Part shown: one piece after another, positions 1 through 10,668 of the stretch
How positions within the stretch are numbered: the first letter of the stretch is position 1
Layout of the letters: each line of letters starts with the position of its first letter
Source of the DNA: Suillus spraguei
Lineage: Eukaryota; Basidiomycota; Agaricomycetes; Boletales; Suillaceae
Length of the DNA stretch: 52,421 nt
Assembly: GCA_016800925.1 (NCBI GenBank)
Contig: JABCPU010000450.1
Span: 1-52,421 of the forward strand
Direction: 5' to 3'
Position numbers and translations under genes: made by a program
The notes under the pieces: model-generated
Told to the model about the DNA's origin: nothing
Seen by the model: the letters and a program-made list of their open reading frames with translations, nothing else
The model's database searches: none

Positions 1-1608
1 ATTACTACTCGCAATCCATACGAAAGCGCTCAGCAAGCGACGTGGCGGGTCAAGAAGGAACACATTCATGATGACTCCCATTGTATGGAAGCTCGTAAGT
101 GTGTCGAACACCGGTCGCGCCGATTCGGGGATGGGAATAGTCGATACTGGGGGAGGAGGTGGGGGTTGATCTGTGAGAATACAATATTCATTGGCACATC
201 AAGGATGAAAAAAAAATATTTGGTCACCAAAATTCATAGGAAGCGGGATATATCTCTCCCAAGAGGGTGTGGCAGGTGCGCTGCGAATAAACATCGCTCG
301 AAGGGAGGGATGGCAGAAGACAGGTCCCTGATATGGCTCCCCGGCACCACCGTCACCCCTAATTCCAACAGTATTCGCTTGATTGGAAGGGATTCCGGTT
401 AATTGCGGGGGATCAACGCATTCGGCAGAATCGGGCGGTAACATCGCATTGATTGCCATTGGGGAGCACTGGGCGCTGGATGTAGCGCTGGATGGGCCGA
501 AGCTGCCGGAATGAAGAAGGGATGAGTTTTGTGGTGATGGAGTTTGAGAGGTGGGTGGTGAAGGAGTGGGGGTGGGAGGTTGATCGCAAATCGGAATCGA
601 CGGGGGTGCATCTTGCGTGGGCGATGGGACCCTAGGCGTTAATTGGATGGAGGAGTCCCCTTCACGTTCCCGTGACTGGGGCTCAGTAGCACTAGCATAG
701 TGATCGAGGTGAGAAAGAATGGGAGATTGGACGTAGAGTTGGGCCTGATTTATTTCGTCGTAATCGTCGAGTTCGTGAGGGAAGAATAATCGCATGAGCA
801 TGAACTCCATCACGCGGTCATCATGATGTCTGAAAAGGCGTATCAGCTGAGTCTGGAGATCAAAGAAAATGAAAAAAACTGGCAACCCCTTGAGAACCCT
901 CGCCATAGTGAAATATACTGTGCGCTCTTCGAATTCGACGCGGCATTTCCATAACTCCCATTTATCCTCGTCGTCCTCGTCATCATCTTCTTCCCCTCCA
1001 CCAGAGCAGGTCAAAGACCTCGGGTCCCACTCAGCAAGGCAAATATCCCTCCTCACATCCCAACACAAGACACGGCCGCTCTTAGTCGCACAGAGTGTGT
1101 AGCTGCTGGTGATGGGAGATAGCCAATCGATCTCTTCATGGGGGGTACGCTAATAGTGATATACCACTGGTTTCCGTAGTATGGATTTGGGCGAGCTGGT
1201 CGAGGGGCACGGATCGCCCATGCCTTCTCAAAACCTCGTGCGCGGTCGACAGCGGCAATAAGTGCGGGTGTTGAGAGATCAGAGAGGCGCTGGAAGGAGT
1301 GGAGAGGAAGGGGCCTGGATCTAGCAAGTAAGTCATGGGCTAGCTGGCGATATACGGGTCTGGTAAGGGTAAACAAACGCAAGGACTTGCAAGTCTAAAC
1401 GGAAAGACTGAGTTAGCTATAAGATCACATCATTGTAGAGACCAGAATGTACTGACAGCCTGGAGATTATGAACATCATCTATGTCAAGATCCCGGGCGA
1501 TATTGAATAGAAGATCATACGGCAAGAACTGTAACGACATGGGCCAACACAATATATAGACGACAGGCAGCCAAATGATGGGAAATCACCTACGCGTCGA
1601 CGATCCAT
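1..1608 (-). pseudogene. F-box protein gene, 5' part, with a frameshift; continues past the left edge
   Basis: Read on the minus strand, four exons join cleanly: 1594-1608, 1457-1528, 228-1394 and 170 to the window edge, with introns 1529-1593 (GTAGGT..CAG), 1395-1456 (GTCAGT..TAG) and 171-227 (GTGACC..CAG). The N-terminus is an F-box (FLPYDLLFNIARDLDIDD, then LQATCKSLRLFTL), followed by the EIDWLSPITSSYTLCATKSG and VLCWDVRRD blocks typical of a large Agaricomycete F-box family, then a Pro/Ser-rich linker. Such proteins are presumed SCF ubiquitin-ligase substrate adaptors; no substrate can be inferred. Exon 3 is 1,167 nt, where intron phases require 1,168. The frame breaks in a run of six C (minus strand) at about 1140-1145, between ITISVPP and HEEIDWL, so one base is missing. 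This is either a real pseudogene or a homopolymer sequencing error; everything else looks functional. Confidence 0.82.
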
Positions 1609-1869
1609 CCTAGTGTATCACGTGCTGATAGCCTCACCAACTGCTCCCGGACCAGAGTCCCGGTGTCAAAAACGTCGCTCCAAACAGTTCTGTGCTACAT
1701 GATATTTGAGTATTTAAATGGGTTCAGTCAGGTTTCAATAGCCGAGATTGATCATCTAGAAGATTCCAAATCCTTTTGAATGTTGGAGGGGCAGCTGCCA
1801 GTCTGTTGCAGCTCGTGCCAATTGCAGTGAGATATAATGATATTGGCCATTCACAGGGGATTACGATGT

Positions 1870-2021
1870 ATGGAAGTGAACTACATCAACTCGATTCTAA
1901 CTCGCGAGTCCGATGAATTACAACTCGATTTAACTCGGTAGGTTCGAGTTGAAACGAATTTGGCCATTTTCGAAGCGAGTCGAGTTTAACTTGATTTGAA
2001 CTCACCTCGACAACAACACTA
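1870..2021 (-). mobile_element. hAT-like transposon end replacing the 3' end of the GH18 copy
   Basis: Immediately beyond the GH18 homology the minus strand begins TAGTGTTGTTG at 2021, very like the TAGTGTTGCCG terminus of the complete hAT-type element at 40268-41345. It then runs into dense inverted repeats of the words ACTCG/CGAGT, resembling the subterminal repeats of hAT elements. No partner terminus or 8-bp duplication was found to the left, so the element is truncated or its other end lies in unrecognised sequence. Its insertion fixes the left end of the inverted GH18 arm at about 2022. Confidence 0.5.
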
Positions 2022-3992
2022 GTCTGAATCATCATCTGAATCATCGTCTGAATCATCGTCTGAATATTCGTCTGAATATTCTTCTGGAACATCTGTAACG
2101 TATGGAGCGGGATGTTGAACGGGATTTGGAGCGGGGTTGGATTATTTGGATTGTATGGAATGTATGGAACGTTTGGAACGTATGGAACGTCTGGAACTTC
2201 TGGAACTTCTGGAACTTCTGGAACGTCTGGAACGTTTGGAGCGCCTGGAAGAGATTTTGGAACGTTTGGAGCGTGTAGAACGGGGTTTGGAATGAAGTGC
2301 GACGTAACGGGAGTTGGAGCGGGGACTGTAATGTCTGGCATGCGGGGCGTATTAACACCCATAGCCTCTCTGATAGAGTCTAGGAGAATATCGTGGTAAT
2401 CACCAGCAACCTCCCATATTATGAAACCGCACAGCCCGATCTCCTTAATATACTTGCCCTTGGCAGCGAAAGACCGGGCATTGTCGAAGGAGATCATAAC
2501 TTGCGAGGTTTCATTGTATGCATACGGCTGTAAAGCAGTGAAGTCAGCACTGCTGCTACAATACGTGATCAAAGATGGAAATCTTACAGTTTGACTGCAT
2601 TCATCATATCTGACGTCGATGCCATCAGCGGGCGTGCCATCTTTGTTAAGGAAGCCGGCGTCCATAAGGCCCCAAAATCTTAATATGCCACCTGGGCCAT
2701 TCTCACGCCACAAACATCGACACTACTAATGTCATCCCACGCGTCACCCAAGGGCTGCTTTGAGGTGTCGAAAGCGGGGTATGCAGCTAGCGTCCTCCCG
2801 CCAGGCTCACCTGGCGCGTTCGTGCCAGGTACATCTGGCGTCTTCGAGTCAGACAAATCTGATGTGTTTGTGCCAGGCTCATCTGGCGTCTTCATGCCGA
2901 GCTCAACTGGCGTCCTCTTTCCAGGCTCATCTGACGTCTTCTTGCCAGGCTCATCCGGGTCAGAGTCGAAGGCGGCAGAGGGAGATACTGAGAACGAATG
3001 GCCGTACGAAGCAACTCAAGCACGATCTTATTAATCGGCATGCCTGCGGCAGTCCAAACCTTGATCGCAGAAACGGCTGAGCCCTGTCGGTTCTCGGGCG
3101 AGGCGCAAGTATCGTTCAACGGTGCGTTTGGCCCCACATGCGTAGACGAAGGGCCCCAGACGTCGTAGTTCATCAAGGTAATGTAATCGAAGACTTGCGC
3201 AAAACCGGAGACGTCAGCAGAAGGTTTTCCGCTAACGTCTGTGAAGGGTTCAAGGGATACCGCGGCTGAGACTGTCAGATTTATCCCGCTGTGTTTTTGC
3301 GAAGCTCCTGGAGGAATTGAAGATAATTGGACGTGTCATCGACGCTAATTTTATTGCAACCGACACCCTGCTTGCCAGGATATTCCCAGCTGTTCGAAAT
3401 CAAGGACAGCTGGAGTTAGCGCATGAACTTGATCTAACAAGTATCCACGTACCTGAACTGTATGCCATCAAGCTCGTATCCACGAACAAAATCTGTCAAG
3501 GTCTTGACAAATGTCGTCCGCTTTTCAGATGTGGCAATGTTGGAAGAGAACCAAACACTCCCAAGCCAGCCTCCGACCGCAACATGGGCTTGAACACCCT
3601 GCACGTGCCTTAGACATCAATTGTAACAACAATAAACTCTCTATCGCTCACATGTGAGTGGGCATCGAAAACGAACTGAGCAAGTAGCATGCCATCATCA
3701 GTGCCGTCTAGGCTTAGACTGTCGACGCTTGAAGTGGTGTTTCTAAGAGGCATTATCGCGTAAATCACCCGCCAAAGCGACATGCAATCAAGCCAGCACA
3801 GAAAACTTACACAAATGCGTAGTACATGGTATTGTACTTCTCCCAGCTGATTTGATGCACCGGGTAACTTTCGGTAGCATGCCAGGTAGGATACCAACCT
3901 CCTATGACGGGGGGAGGTTTAGATTTGGCGGGATATTTGCTCGCGCTCACAGAGCACAGAACAAGAAGAGGCACAGTGAAGATAGATAGCAT
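2022..3992 (-). pseudogene. GH18 chitinase-like pseudogene (left, inverted copy)
   Basis: Minus-strand exons are 3811-3992 (start ATG and signal peptide MLSIFTVPLLVLCSVSAS), 3652-3742, 3453-3598 and 2022-3389, matching the exon structure of the copy at 45312-47563. The GH18 core is recognisable: VIGGWYPTW, VAVGGWLGS, the active-site strand DGIQFSWEYPG, MNYDVWG, VDVCGV and a late GFIIWEVAGDY. Relative to the right copy, two single-base deletions break exon 4: near 3015 (INKIVL runs into an unrelated frame) and near 2700 (VDVCGVR shifts to MAQVAY and a stop). The signal peptide is intact here, unlike in the right copy. The Gly/Thr/Asn/Pro repeat and C-terminal Pro-Val repeat differ in copy number from the right copy. 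The C-terminus is cut off by a hAT-like end at 2021. Confidence 0.85.
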
Positions 3993-4455
3993 AGCTAGCG
4001 AACTCGAGAGGCTGATAGAGATTGCGGTTGTAGCGACGACTTCTTATAGCCCCCTAGTGTTGGTCTGATCGATGTGGGATCAAATCCTTGAATTTGAATG
4101 CCTGCAATGGCCTTCCATAAAATGCACCGGTCATCGCAGTTTGGTTTCCCTGTAGTTGCTGGAGGGTATGCGAAGGTATATGATGAGAAAAATAACAATT
4201 GGGCGATCTGTCACACATGGAAATTACAGGAAGAAAGTGTGTGAATGGCCCATCATTGCATCGTCGACGTCACGTCCAGTCCAAGTGAAGCGCTGCAAAC
4301 TGTAAACCGTGGCAGATGGTAGTCGATAGTGAGGGTAATTCGTGTGCGCGAAACCTAGCCCAACCTAGCCAGCCGGCATGACGCGCGAAAATCTAGCCGT
4401 AGGAAATGTTCGAAGATGGCTCGTTACCTTGTAAGTTGTAAGTAGATGAGTCACT
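2022..4455 (-). repeat. Left arm of a ~2.5 kb inverted duplication (GH18 gene plus promoter)
   Basis: The reverse complement of this segment aligns with 44865-47563 over the whole GH18 gene and about 460 bp upstream, including the 5' sequence read as TTTTCGCGCGTCATGCCGGC and AATTACCCTCACTATCGAC in both. Differences include substitutions, small indels in the promoter (the left copy has an extra GGGCTAGGTT-type segment) and different numbers of tandem repeats in the coding region. The arms are separated by about 40 kb of mobile DNA. Confidence 0.88.
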
Positions 4456-4477
4456 GGCCGTACATCAGCAAACTACT

Positions 4478-4609
4478 GATTTTGGATACAAGGTTTCCAC
4501 CGTGCAGAGAGTACGTGGGTAGACTCTACCATAGACTACGTGTAGAAAATCTGGGAGCATTACTAATTCTTTTCGTGGAAAGTGAGCCGAATCCATAGAC
4601 AATTCGTAG
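4478..4609. repeat. Junction repeat: ~26 bp block A joined to ~100 bp block R
   Basis: Block A (about 4478-4503, around GATTTTGGATAC..GTTTCCAC) recurs in the same orientation at 41426-41451. Block R (4506-4609, starting AGTACGTGGGTAGACTC and ending ATTCGTAGAC) recurs in the same orientation at 47672-47773 with only a few substitutions. In the left copy A and R are adjacent. On the right they lie 6.2 kb apart, on either side of the Hsp70-like and GH18 genes. Block R carries several ACGTG/CGTAGAC words in both orientations but no clear transposon termini. Confidence 0.75.
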
Positions 4610-4611
4610 AC

Positions 4612-4820
4612 TTACGTAGACTCAACTCGGTTCCAGTAGATCGACCAAACAACTTCAGCGGAGTTCACTGTTGCTCGGCTGTGATCATTGCCTGGAGCTG
4701 CGTCTGGCATATATATCGCAACGGCAAGGCAATGTTTTCGCCATCTGCCCCCCACCCCCCCACTATGTTACTTGGACCTACACCTGCTACAAGTTAGACT
4801 ATTAGTAATTCAATGTGCAC
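4612..4820. other. Non-coding spacer, nothing recognised
   Basis: Spacer between the junction repeat and the MITE. It contains a C-run (CCCCCCACCCCCCC-like) near 4748 and a TATATA stretch near 4710, but no coding segment or repeat was recognised. Confidence 0.4.
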
Positions 4821-4824
4821 AATA

Positions 4825-5099
4825 TCATCAGGAAATTCACACATTCCTTGATGTGCCCTTATGCGGACTTATTTACACTTAACTGCCTTGGTGAAATTGA
4901 ATCTACTTGTCCAAAATTTCAATGTGAATGAATTCAGAAAAAAAAAGTTGAGATATATTAATATACATGTTTTATTGTATTTCGCACTCAAAAAATATAA
5001 GATATGCCAGGTGAATGATGTGAGAGAGAGCAAACAAGTTTTGAGATAAGTGAGTTAAGCTGATTAAGCATGTTAAGGAATGTGTGAATTTCCTGATGA
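4825..5099. mobile_element. 275-bp MITE with perfect 25-bp terminal inverted repeats and TA target duplication
   Basis: The element starts TCATCAGGAAATTCACAC and ends with the exact reverse complement over 25 bp (4825-4849 and 5075-5099). It is flanked by TA at 4823-4824 and 5100-5101, as expected for Tc1/mariner-type insertion. The interior is AT-rich and non-coding, so it would depend on a transposase in trans. No second copy was noticed in this window. Confidence 0.85.
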
Positions 5100-5305
5100 T
5101 ACAGGACAAGTCCCGATATTGATCGCCGTCTCAGTATAAAATTTGTATGTTAACAGTGACTTTTCTTACTAGGTTGTCTCACTGACGTGGTATGACTGAT
5201 ACGGTCCTGTGTACTAAAGCTGACTGCTGCAACTTGAAGCAGGGTACTCAGCCGTGGAAGGCCAACAGGAACTGCACATGATGCTACTGCAAGCAGTGTT
5301 GTGAG

Positions 5306-6907
5306 GTGGCAGGAGGGTGTAAGGTCCACCGAGTCGCATCCGTATCTTCTCCAGTTGCTGCTCAACAGCATATCATACCACCGCTTTCCACCATTGACCC
5401 CATGTCTACTGAGCTTGACCACCTTCCAGTTACTACTACTCAGTCGCTCCCAGCTGCTTCACGAGTTTATGCCCAGCCGTTAGACCCCAACTATGCATGG
5501 AACTATGTTCTTAGCCACCAGTGGACATTGGTGGCTGAACAACGCTTTCAAGCTGACCAAAGTCTGAGTATCATGATCCGCAATATGATTGACATAGTCC
5601 TCTGGTTGAAGGTACAGTCTTTTATATTTATTAGATGGTTTCCTTGGCACTGACTAGTCAACTTGAATAATGCTAGAACAATGACCCTCCCCGCCTGGTG
5701 AGGCTTACATGCGCCATGCCTGGAAAGTTTGTGCCAGGAGACCATCCACTATTGATGAGATTTGACCTCGAAGACTATATTGCAGTATATTGCAGTGATC
5801 AGCATGCCTGGATTGAGCAAGATATCAAGACACCACTTCTCAGTCCCCCAATTCAACCATCCTTCTGTGTTCTATTGATCTCACTGACAATAATACACTA
5901 CTCGGATTCGCTGAGAGGGTCTTATCTCTTAGTTGCACTCCTGCGGCTGTCCAGTCTCCATCAAAACAATCCTTTAGTGCCACAGGTATGCATCTCTCAC
6001 GATTGGATGGGATCACCTCACCATTAAAGTGGCAGAGGAACGCCAGTAGTAACAACCCTGCAAGCCCTGTTCTCATCTCTCTGCAGTTGCCCACTCCCTT
6101 ACCACTTACTAAATCACCTAGTCCCACCATGATGTCACCTCTGTTGCTCACCGCTGGTGACTCAGACACATCACCTGTATTAGTGCCTGCGTCAGCTATC
6201 ATCCAACCCAACGCCTTTGCTACTGTCCCTCCAGGTGCCCAAGCATGATTTCCTTGGAAGTATGCATGTGATATGGTTCCCCGGATTCAGCTCTTTGTCG
6301 ATTTATCGGACGACCAGATGATCCAGACCCTCTTCACTACTACCTTTCCAAATTGCACCTATACTAAGGCGACATTCTATAAGCATCGTGCTGCTTATTG
6401 GGCGGCTATCAAGAATTCAGGCAATAAGGTGGAACGTGCTGTCAATGCAGGATATAGTCCTGCTGGCCAGTGGAATACTCTCTTGGCTGAAATCAAAGCT
6501 AACACTGCGTCTCTGACTGGTAGTAATGACCTGGGTAGCATCTCAAACTCAGACGTGAAATGTAAGTGTAATCTGATATACTACTTTGACAGTTGGCTAA
6601 TCCTTGTCCTTCAGGTCATATGCTGCCTCCAAGTTTACTACCAGTGGACCCATCTGCCACTGACACTGGATTGCAACTCCCTACTGACTTAACCGGTGAG
6701 ATGAGTGACACTCTCGTGTCACTATTCCGGAACATAGATGATATGCATCATGATACCGCAGCTACCACCAATTCTGAACTTCCATTAGATCTTACAAGTT
6801 ATCCCCAGATTGATCCATTTAGTGCTTGGTTAAATGATACCTCTCACGTAGATTATTCTTTTATGGGACCCAATGATCAAGCCTTACCATCTTTACCACC
6901 TTTTTAA
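5306..6907 (+). pseudogene. Uncharacterised multi-exon gene of a dispersed basidiomycete family, disabled
   Basis: Exon 1 (start at 5306 or, more likely, MSTELDHLP at 5402) ends at 5611; exon 2 starts at 5677 after a GTACAG..TAG intron and reads NNDPPRLVRLTCAMPGKF. The frame then shifts near 5855-5870 into SIDLTDNNTLLGFAERVLSL. This frame continues to 6246, where an in-frame TGA stands just before FPWKYACDM, then reads through a conserved-looking block (DMVPRIQLF, KATFYKHRAAYWAA, AGYSPAGQWNTLLAEIKA) to 6561. The last exon is 6615-6907, ending LPSLPPF-stop, after a GTAAGT..CAG intron. One frameshift and one nonsense codon make it a likely pseudogene. No known domain is recognised. The FPWKYACDM to GQWNTLL block resembles uncharacterised proteins found in many copies in mushroom genomes; that statement rests on memory of such families, not a search. 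Confidence 0.6.
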
Positions 6908-7130
6908 TTAGACAAGTTCTACTTAGTTACAGCTCTTTGGATAAACGATGGCACTGGTGTGAGTTTTTCGTTCAATTGAGAACTGTCAGACTTGGTGAAA
7001 TTTTGCTTGTGTAGGCTCATACTACCCCTTATTTTACAGTGGAAAACCCGGTTAAAAGTTGAATGCTGGTTTACGCCACAGTATTCACTTATAAGGTGTC
7101 ACTCTAATAAAGTGTTACCTTTTGAAAACC

Positions 7131-8066
7131 ATGCCTCCCATCCGTTTGTTACAGTGCAACAACTGGCAACCTCAGCCAAAAATTTCTGGATCATTCAGAG
7201 GGCCATCTCCAGGGAATGTCAAGAGTCCTCCAACAATCTTTATGAAAGGTCGAACCACTACTGTTACTACAGACCCAGTTTCAAGTCCTACAGTGACAAA
7301 TGAGCCTCAGTCAACACCAGGCTCACTGAAGCCAGCAAATATCGCAAATGTGACATCAAATGTTAAAGGTCCTGGTACATTTTTTTGTAACTCACAGGCC
7401 ACGTAATTCATTTCCTGAGCTCTGTAGGACTGCGTGAATTGATTATCAGTAGAATTCAAACTGGTAGTGATGGACCCAAACTTGAGGTATGAGAAGTTTC
7501 TTGTTTCTTATTTTTCTCAGGCTGATTACCATAGGTGTTCTTGAACGTTTTGGAAGAAGATTATGTGTATGTTTTAGATGCTATCGATTCTTACTGCAAG
7601 GTGGTTCGGAAGTGAGTCTTCCTGTCCTTTCCAAATTGGAGCTGATCATATACTTGGCTTTAGACCATCATATAATCACCATCTTCAAGAACTCATTGTC
7701 ACCCTGCCTTCAGCAATTCACGAGGCGGTGTAACAAACATATTGGTGCTGGGCTTAAAACCCCATATTTTGACACTCGTCTCATGTCTACAGGAGTTACC
7801 ACTTGTCCATGGCTGTCTTACCCCTTTAGCAGTACCGGCAGCATCCCACGCTTACCACACACCGTACTGACTGCCGCACCACATTCCACGAACCAATGTC
7901 CTTCCATGTCCTTGCTGCGTCTGCATAGCTCCATTTGGTGCATAGTTTGTTTTCTTGTTGTTATCACTGATTCCATGGCAAGCATTATTACATGTTGCCT
8001 CGTGCCGCAGTGCCTCACGCTATGTTTACTTATGGCGGTTACTACACTCCAGCGCTACTGATCTCG
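7131..8066 (+). pseudogene. Uncharacterised gene remnant downstream of the 5.4-6.9 kb gene
   Basis: Coding-looking segments: MPPIRLLQCNNWQPQPKISG from 7131; FLSSVGLRELIISRIQTGSDGPKLE to about 7485; VFLNVLEEDYVYVLDAIDSYCK after a short GTATGA..TAG intron (about 7486-7530); a segment with IGADHILGFRPSYNHHLQELIVTLPS split by frame changes; and a Tyr-rich tail (MFTYGGYYTPALL) near 8010-8060. No single frame joins all parts, so the gene is broken or the exon structure is more complex than I can resolve. It lies about 220 bp downstream of the previous gene on the same strand and ends where an LTR-like repeat begins, which probably removed its 3' end. No function is recognised. Confidence 0.4.
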
Positions 8067-8071
8067 CCTAT

Positions 8072-8692
8072 AGTATTCCGAGTACATACGAATTAGGATA
8101 TAAGCACCGTGTACCCTGCACGATACAGTACCTGATTTTACACCATTGCACGTACTATAGGTCAGGATTACTGTCTAGCTCTGGATCTACCCAGTAGTGG
8201 ACATAGTCTTTAAAGTTCCCTTATCGCTTGTTAATACATCATGCTCATTCTCTGTTACTGCTGGCATACCGCTGGACTTTTGACTGTTACTTTGATTGAA
8301 CTTCTCACGCACTGCTACTTTACCACTGAAAGTACCGCGGACTTCTTTACTGTTTCATTGCACCGCTCGCAACTTTACTGCTACTGCAGAGACCACTGCT
8401 CGACATCGCTTGCTCGATGCAACTGTTACTGACTTTATCTCGACGACGGTAGCACCACTACTCACAATGCTAGTTCCGGCGGTATCATCGCTGACCGCGG
8501 CAACTTACTGCTGACCTCGACACTTGTTTCGCAAATAAGTTAGACTTGAACTTGACCATACTAAATAGGCATCCCCCTTTAGGGTCGAACACTCTTGTTC
8601 TTACAAGTGAAGCAGACTAGACAGAGTGCAAGACTAACATACTAGTTTAGGCAGTGGTTTATCTACAGCCCAAGCTAGGTTGTATCTTTACA
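8072..8692 (+). repeat. LTR-like repeat family A, copy 1 (LTR plus start of leader)
   Basis: About 620 bp aligning with 28741-29340 in the same orientation: shared blocks include GGATATAAGCACC, ACTATAGGTCAGGATTA, TCTAGCTCTGGATCTACCCAG, TTACCACTGAAAGTACCGCGG and TCGAACACTCTTGTT. The GGATATAAGC block looks like a core promoter, and the part from about 8567 (ATCCCCCTTTAGGG) resembles the leader that follows another LTR at 49964. I read this as a retrotransposon LTR with the start of its internal region. Exact ends and target duplications were not identifiable. Confidence 0.55.
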
Positions 8693-8719
8693 GCGGTCTT
8701 GGTGCCCTTGCATACTGCG

Positions 8720-9681
8720 ATGGGGACCATTGTCGACTCTCTTACCATTCCTGATGAGTTCAACATATCACTACCTATCCACATGACATGTATGGTAGAC
8801 ATGCCCGCTACAGCAGATCTACCTCCCAAAGAAAGCTACTGGCTTGGGATTCCAGACTTGGTACTGATGTTTCGCACACATGACGCCGATATCCTTCCAT
8901 ACTGGCCATTTGAGGTGTCTGTTTCTGAAACCTCCGAAAGTGCCATTGGCAGGCTGCAGATTTACGGTGACCAGAATGAGAACGTCTTGGCTGCCACCCA
9001 CATCAGCATTGTTGAAAGCCGGTCACACATCCCCCCAATGTATGAGTGGGGTGTGGAGAAGGAGCTTCACCAGAGCGGGGTTCAGATCAAGGACTTGACA
9101 TGCTCAGAAGATGGTGGAATTGCATCCCTCTCTCATATGTGGTTCCACCCGACAACAGTTACTATCACCACATGGGTCCGTCCTCCTAACAAGCGCCTGA
9201 ATGTGAAATCTCATCACTTGGCATATTATGCTACTGTCGTATGTCATCCTTTTTGACTCATTCAATATTAACACTAACTATTTAAATTGACAGGTACTCT
9301 ACCCCAATCAAGACAACCAGGGCCTACAGAAGGTTGAATGCATATTCCAATGCACGCTGGAGAACATCCGTGATGTGGTTGTCAAGCACCTACAGACTGA
9401 GCACACACATGACCAAGCACTCCTGTAAGCATCAAGTACTATCTACTGATTATTATGAATTCATTATTTTCAGTGCTTCACTGCAGAATGTGGAGAACTG
9501 GTCCCCCCCAAGTAATATACTCAATTGGAACAAATGCAACAATGAGCTTCGTGCAGCAGCAAAGCAGATGGGGTTTGATAGGTGCCACTCATGGCACTGC
9601 AACTTCCTCAAGCGTGTTGCTGATGAAGAAGAGGAATACACCCCAAGCGCTGGAACGAGCAAGAGAGCAAAGTGCGGATAG
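8720..9681 (+). CDS. Conserved hypothetical protein, intact 285-residue reading frame in the transposon island
   Basis: Three exons (8720-9238, 9294-9424, 9474-9681) with good introns (GTATGT..CAG, GTAAGC..CAG) join without a break: 858 nt including the stop. Starting from MGTIVDSLTIP, the protein contains YWLGIPDLVLMFR, WPFEVSVSE, HISIVESRSH, MWFHPTTVTITTWVRPP and, after the first intron, VLYPNQDNQGLQ; it ends with an acidic DEEEEY patch and basic KRAK, a possible nuclear signal. There is no signal peptide, membrane segment or known catalytic motif. The style resembles uncharacterised proteins repeated across Agaricomycete genomes, possibly transposon-borne. It directly follows LTR-like repeat A, whose leader runs into its 5' end (an upstream in-frame ATG lies at 8654). 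Intactness among decayed neighbours suggests recent arrival or constraint. Confidence 0.6.
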
Positions 9682-9689
9682 TATGTTTC

Positions 9690-10120
9690 ATGCAAATTTC
9701 ACATGTGTTTAGCTTTCAACTTGTACTATATTGTGTCTGTACATTTCATCAGTGTTGCTTGTACCATAACCTGTACTATATGCTTCTCATATCAGATGTG
9801 GCTCATGATCAATCATTCTATCACTCTACGTTCTCAAACATCAATACAATCGCTGGTGTCTTAAAAACACATGGCAAGCCTAAGTCTAACTTAAAATATG
9901 TGAACATGAATTCTATTTAAAACACGTGGCAGCAAAGCTGATATGATGCGAGTAGGAGAGAGTGGTAGGGTAAGGAGATGACGAAGCTTGCATGTATTAT
10001 TCTCCCAAATCACGCATTTTCAAAGAGCTTGAACGCCGGACAAGAACACACAACAAGGGATAGAATTATAAATGACAAAAATCTAGACAATGCAAGTAAT
10101 GCGAACTATGTAATGCAAAC
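9690..10120. other. AT-rich spacer without recognised genes
   Basis: About 430 bp between the hypothetical gene and the next minus-strand remnant. Only short fortuitous reading frames are present; no repeat in the window was recognised here. Confidence 0.45.
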
Positions 10121-10124
10121 GGCA

Positions 10125-10645
10125 CTAGTCACTGTCAAACAGAGTGTCCATAGAAATCATCCAAGGAGAATGTCCTCGTCTCTCTAACTCTGAGATAACA
10201 TAGCAGTTCCAGCGTTTGATCATCTCATCAAGATAAAAGTTATACTGGTTTACAGACATGTCCCGGAGGATTGCCTGATACCCACCTAGCCATACATTTG
10301 TCTGTTCGCAAATCAATGTATTAAATCACCACTTGCCACTGGAAATGAGCTCTGGGAAAGTGGCAGGGTTGCAGTGCTGCTGACAGTAGGTGTCAGTTTC
10401 CTGGTGTTTTGAGTTGAAGTGAAACACATCCACAGGCATCCCTGTTGCGGTGAAGTGATCATCACCAATAGTGTCCTGGTGAGCGCAGAGCTTGCAGTTG
10501 TTGTCGAAGACGAAAAATTCAGGTGTTGATGTGCAGTAGGGAATACCATCTTCGCAAATTCCTTGTTTAAACATTAGCCCTGCATCAGTAAGACTGTATA
10601 TAACTCACATTAACAGCAGAGACAGCCTCAGACCCAAAAAATGTA
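10125..10645 (-). pseudogene. C-terminal remnant of a KDZ-transposon-associated cysteine-cluster (CxC-type) protein
   Basis: On the minus strand the text runs MFKQGICEDGIPYCTSTP, FVFDNNCKLCAHQ, GMPVDVFHFNSKHQETD, YCQQHCNPATFPEL, SSGKW, an in-frame TGA, then FNTLICEQTNVWLGGYQAIL, DEMIKRWN and ISELERRG. The order DxxC..H, GxPVDVFHF..KH, CNP, EQTNVWxGGYxAI, FFLDEM matches the C-terminal part of proteins that accompany KDZ transposases in mushrooms (family assignment from memory). The stop codon and the LTR starting at 10669, which cuts off the 5' part, make it a pseudogene. A possible upstream exon (FGSEAVSAVN) at about 10608-10645 does not join in frame. Confidence 0.5.
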
Positions 10646-10668
10646 GCCTGTGCTAATATCACCCCACA

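Noticed and set aside
85..402. Plus-strand 105-codon frame at the left edge
   Set aside because: It is antisense to the F-box exons, which have consistent splice sites and recognisable family motifs.
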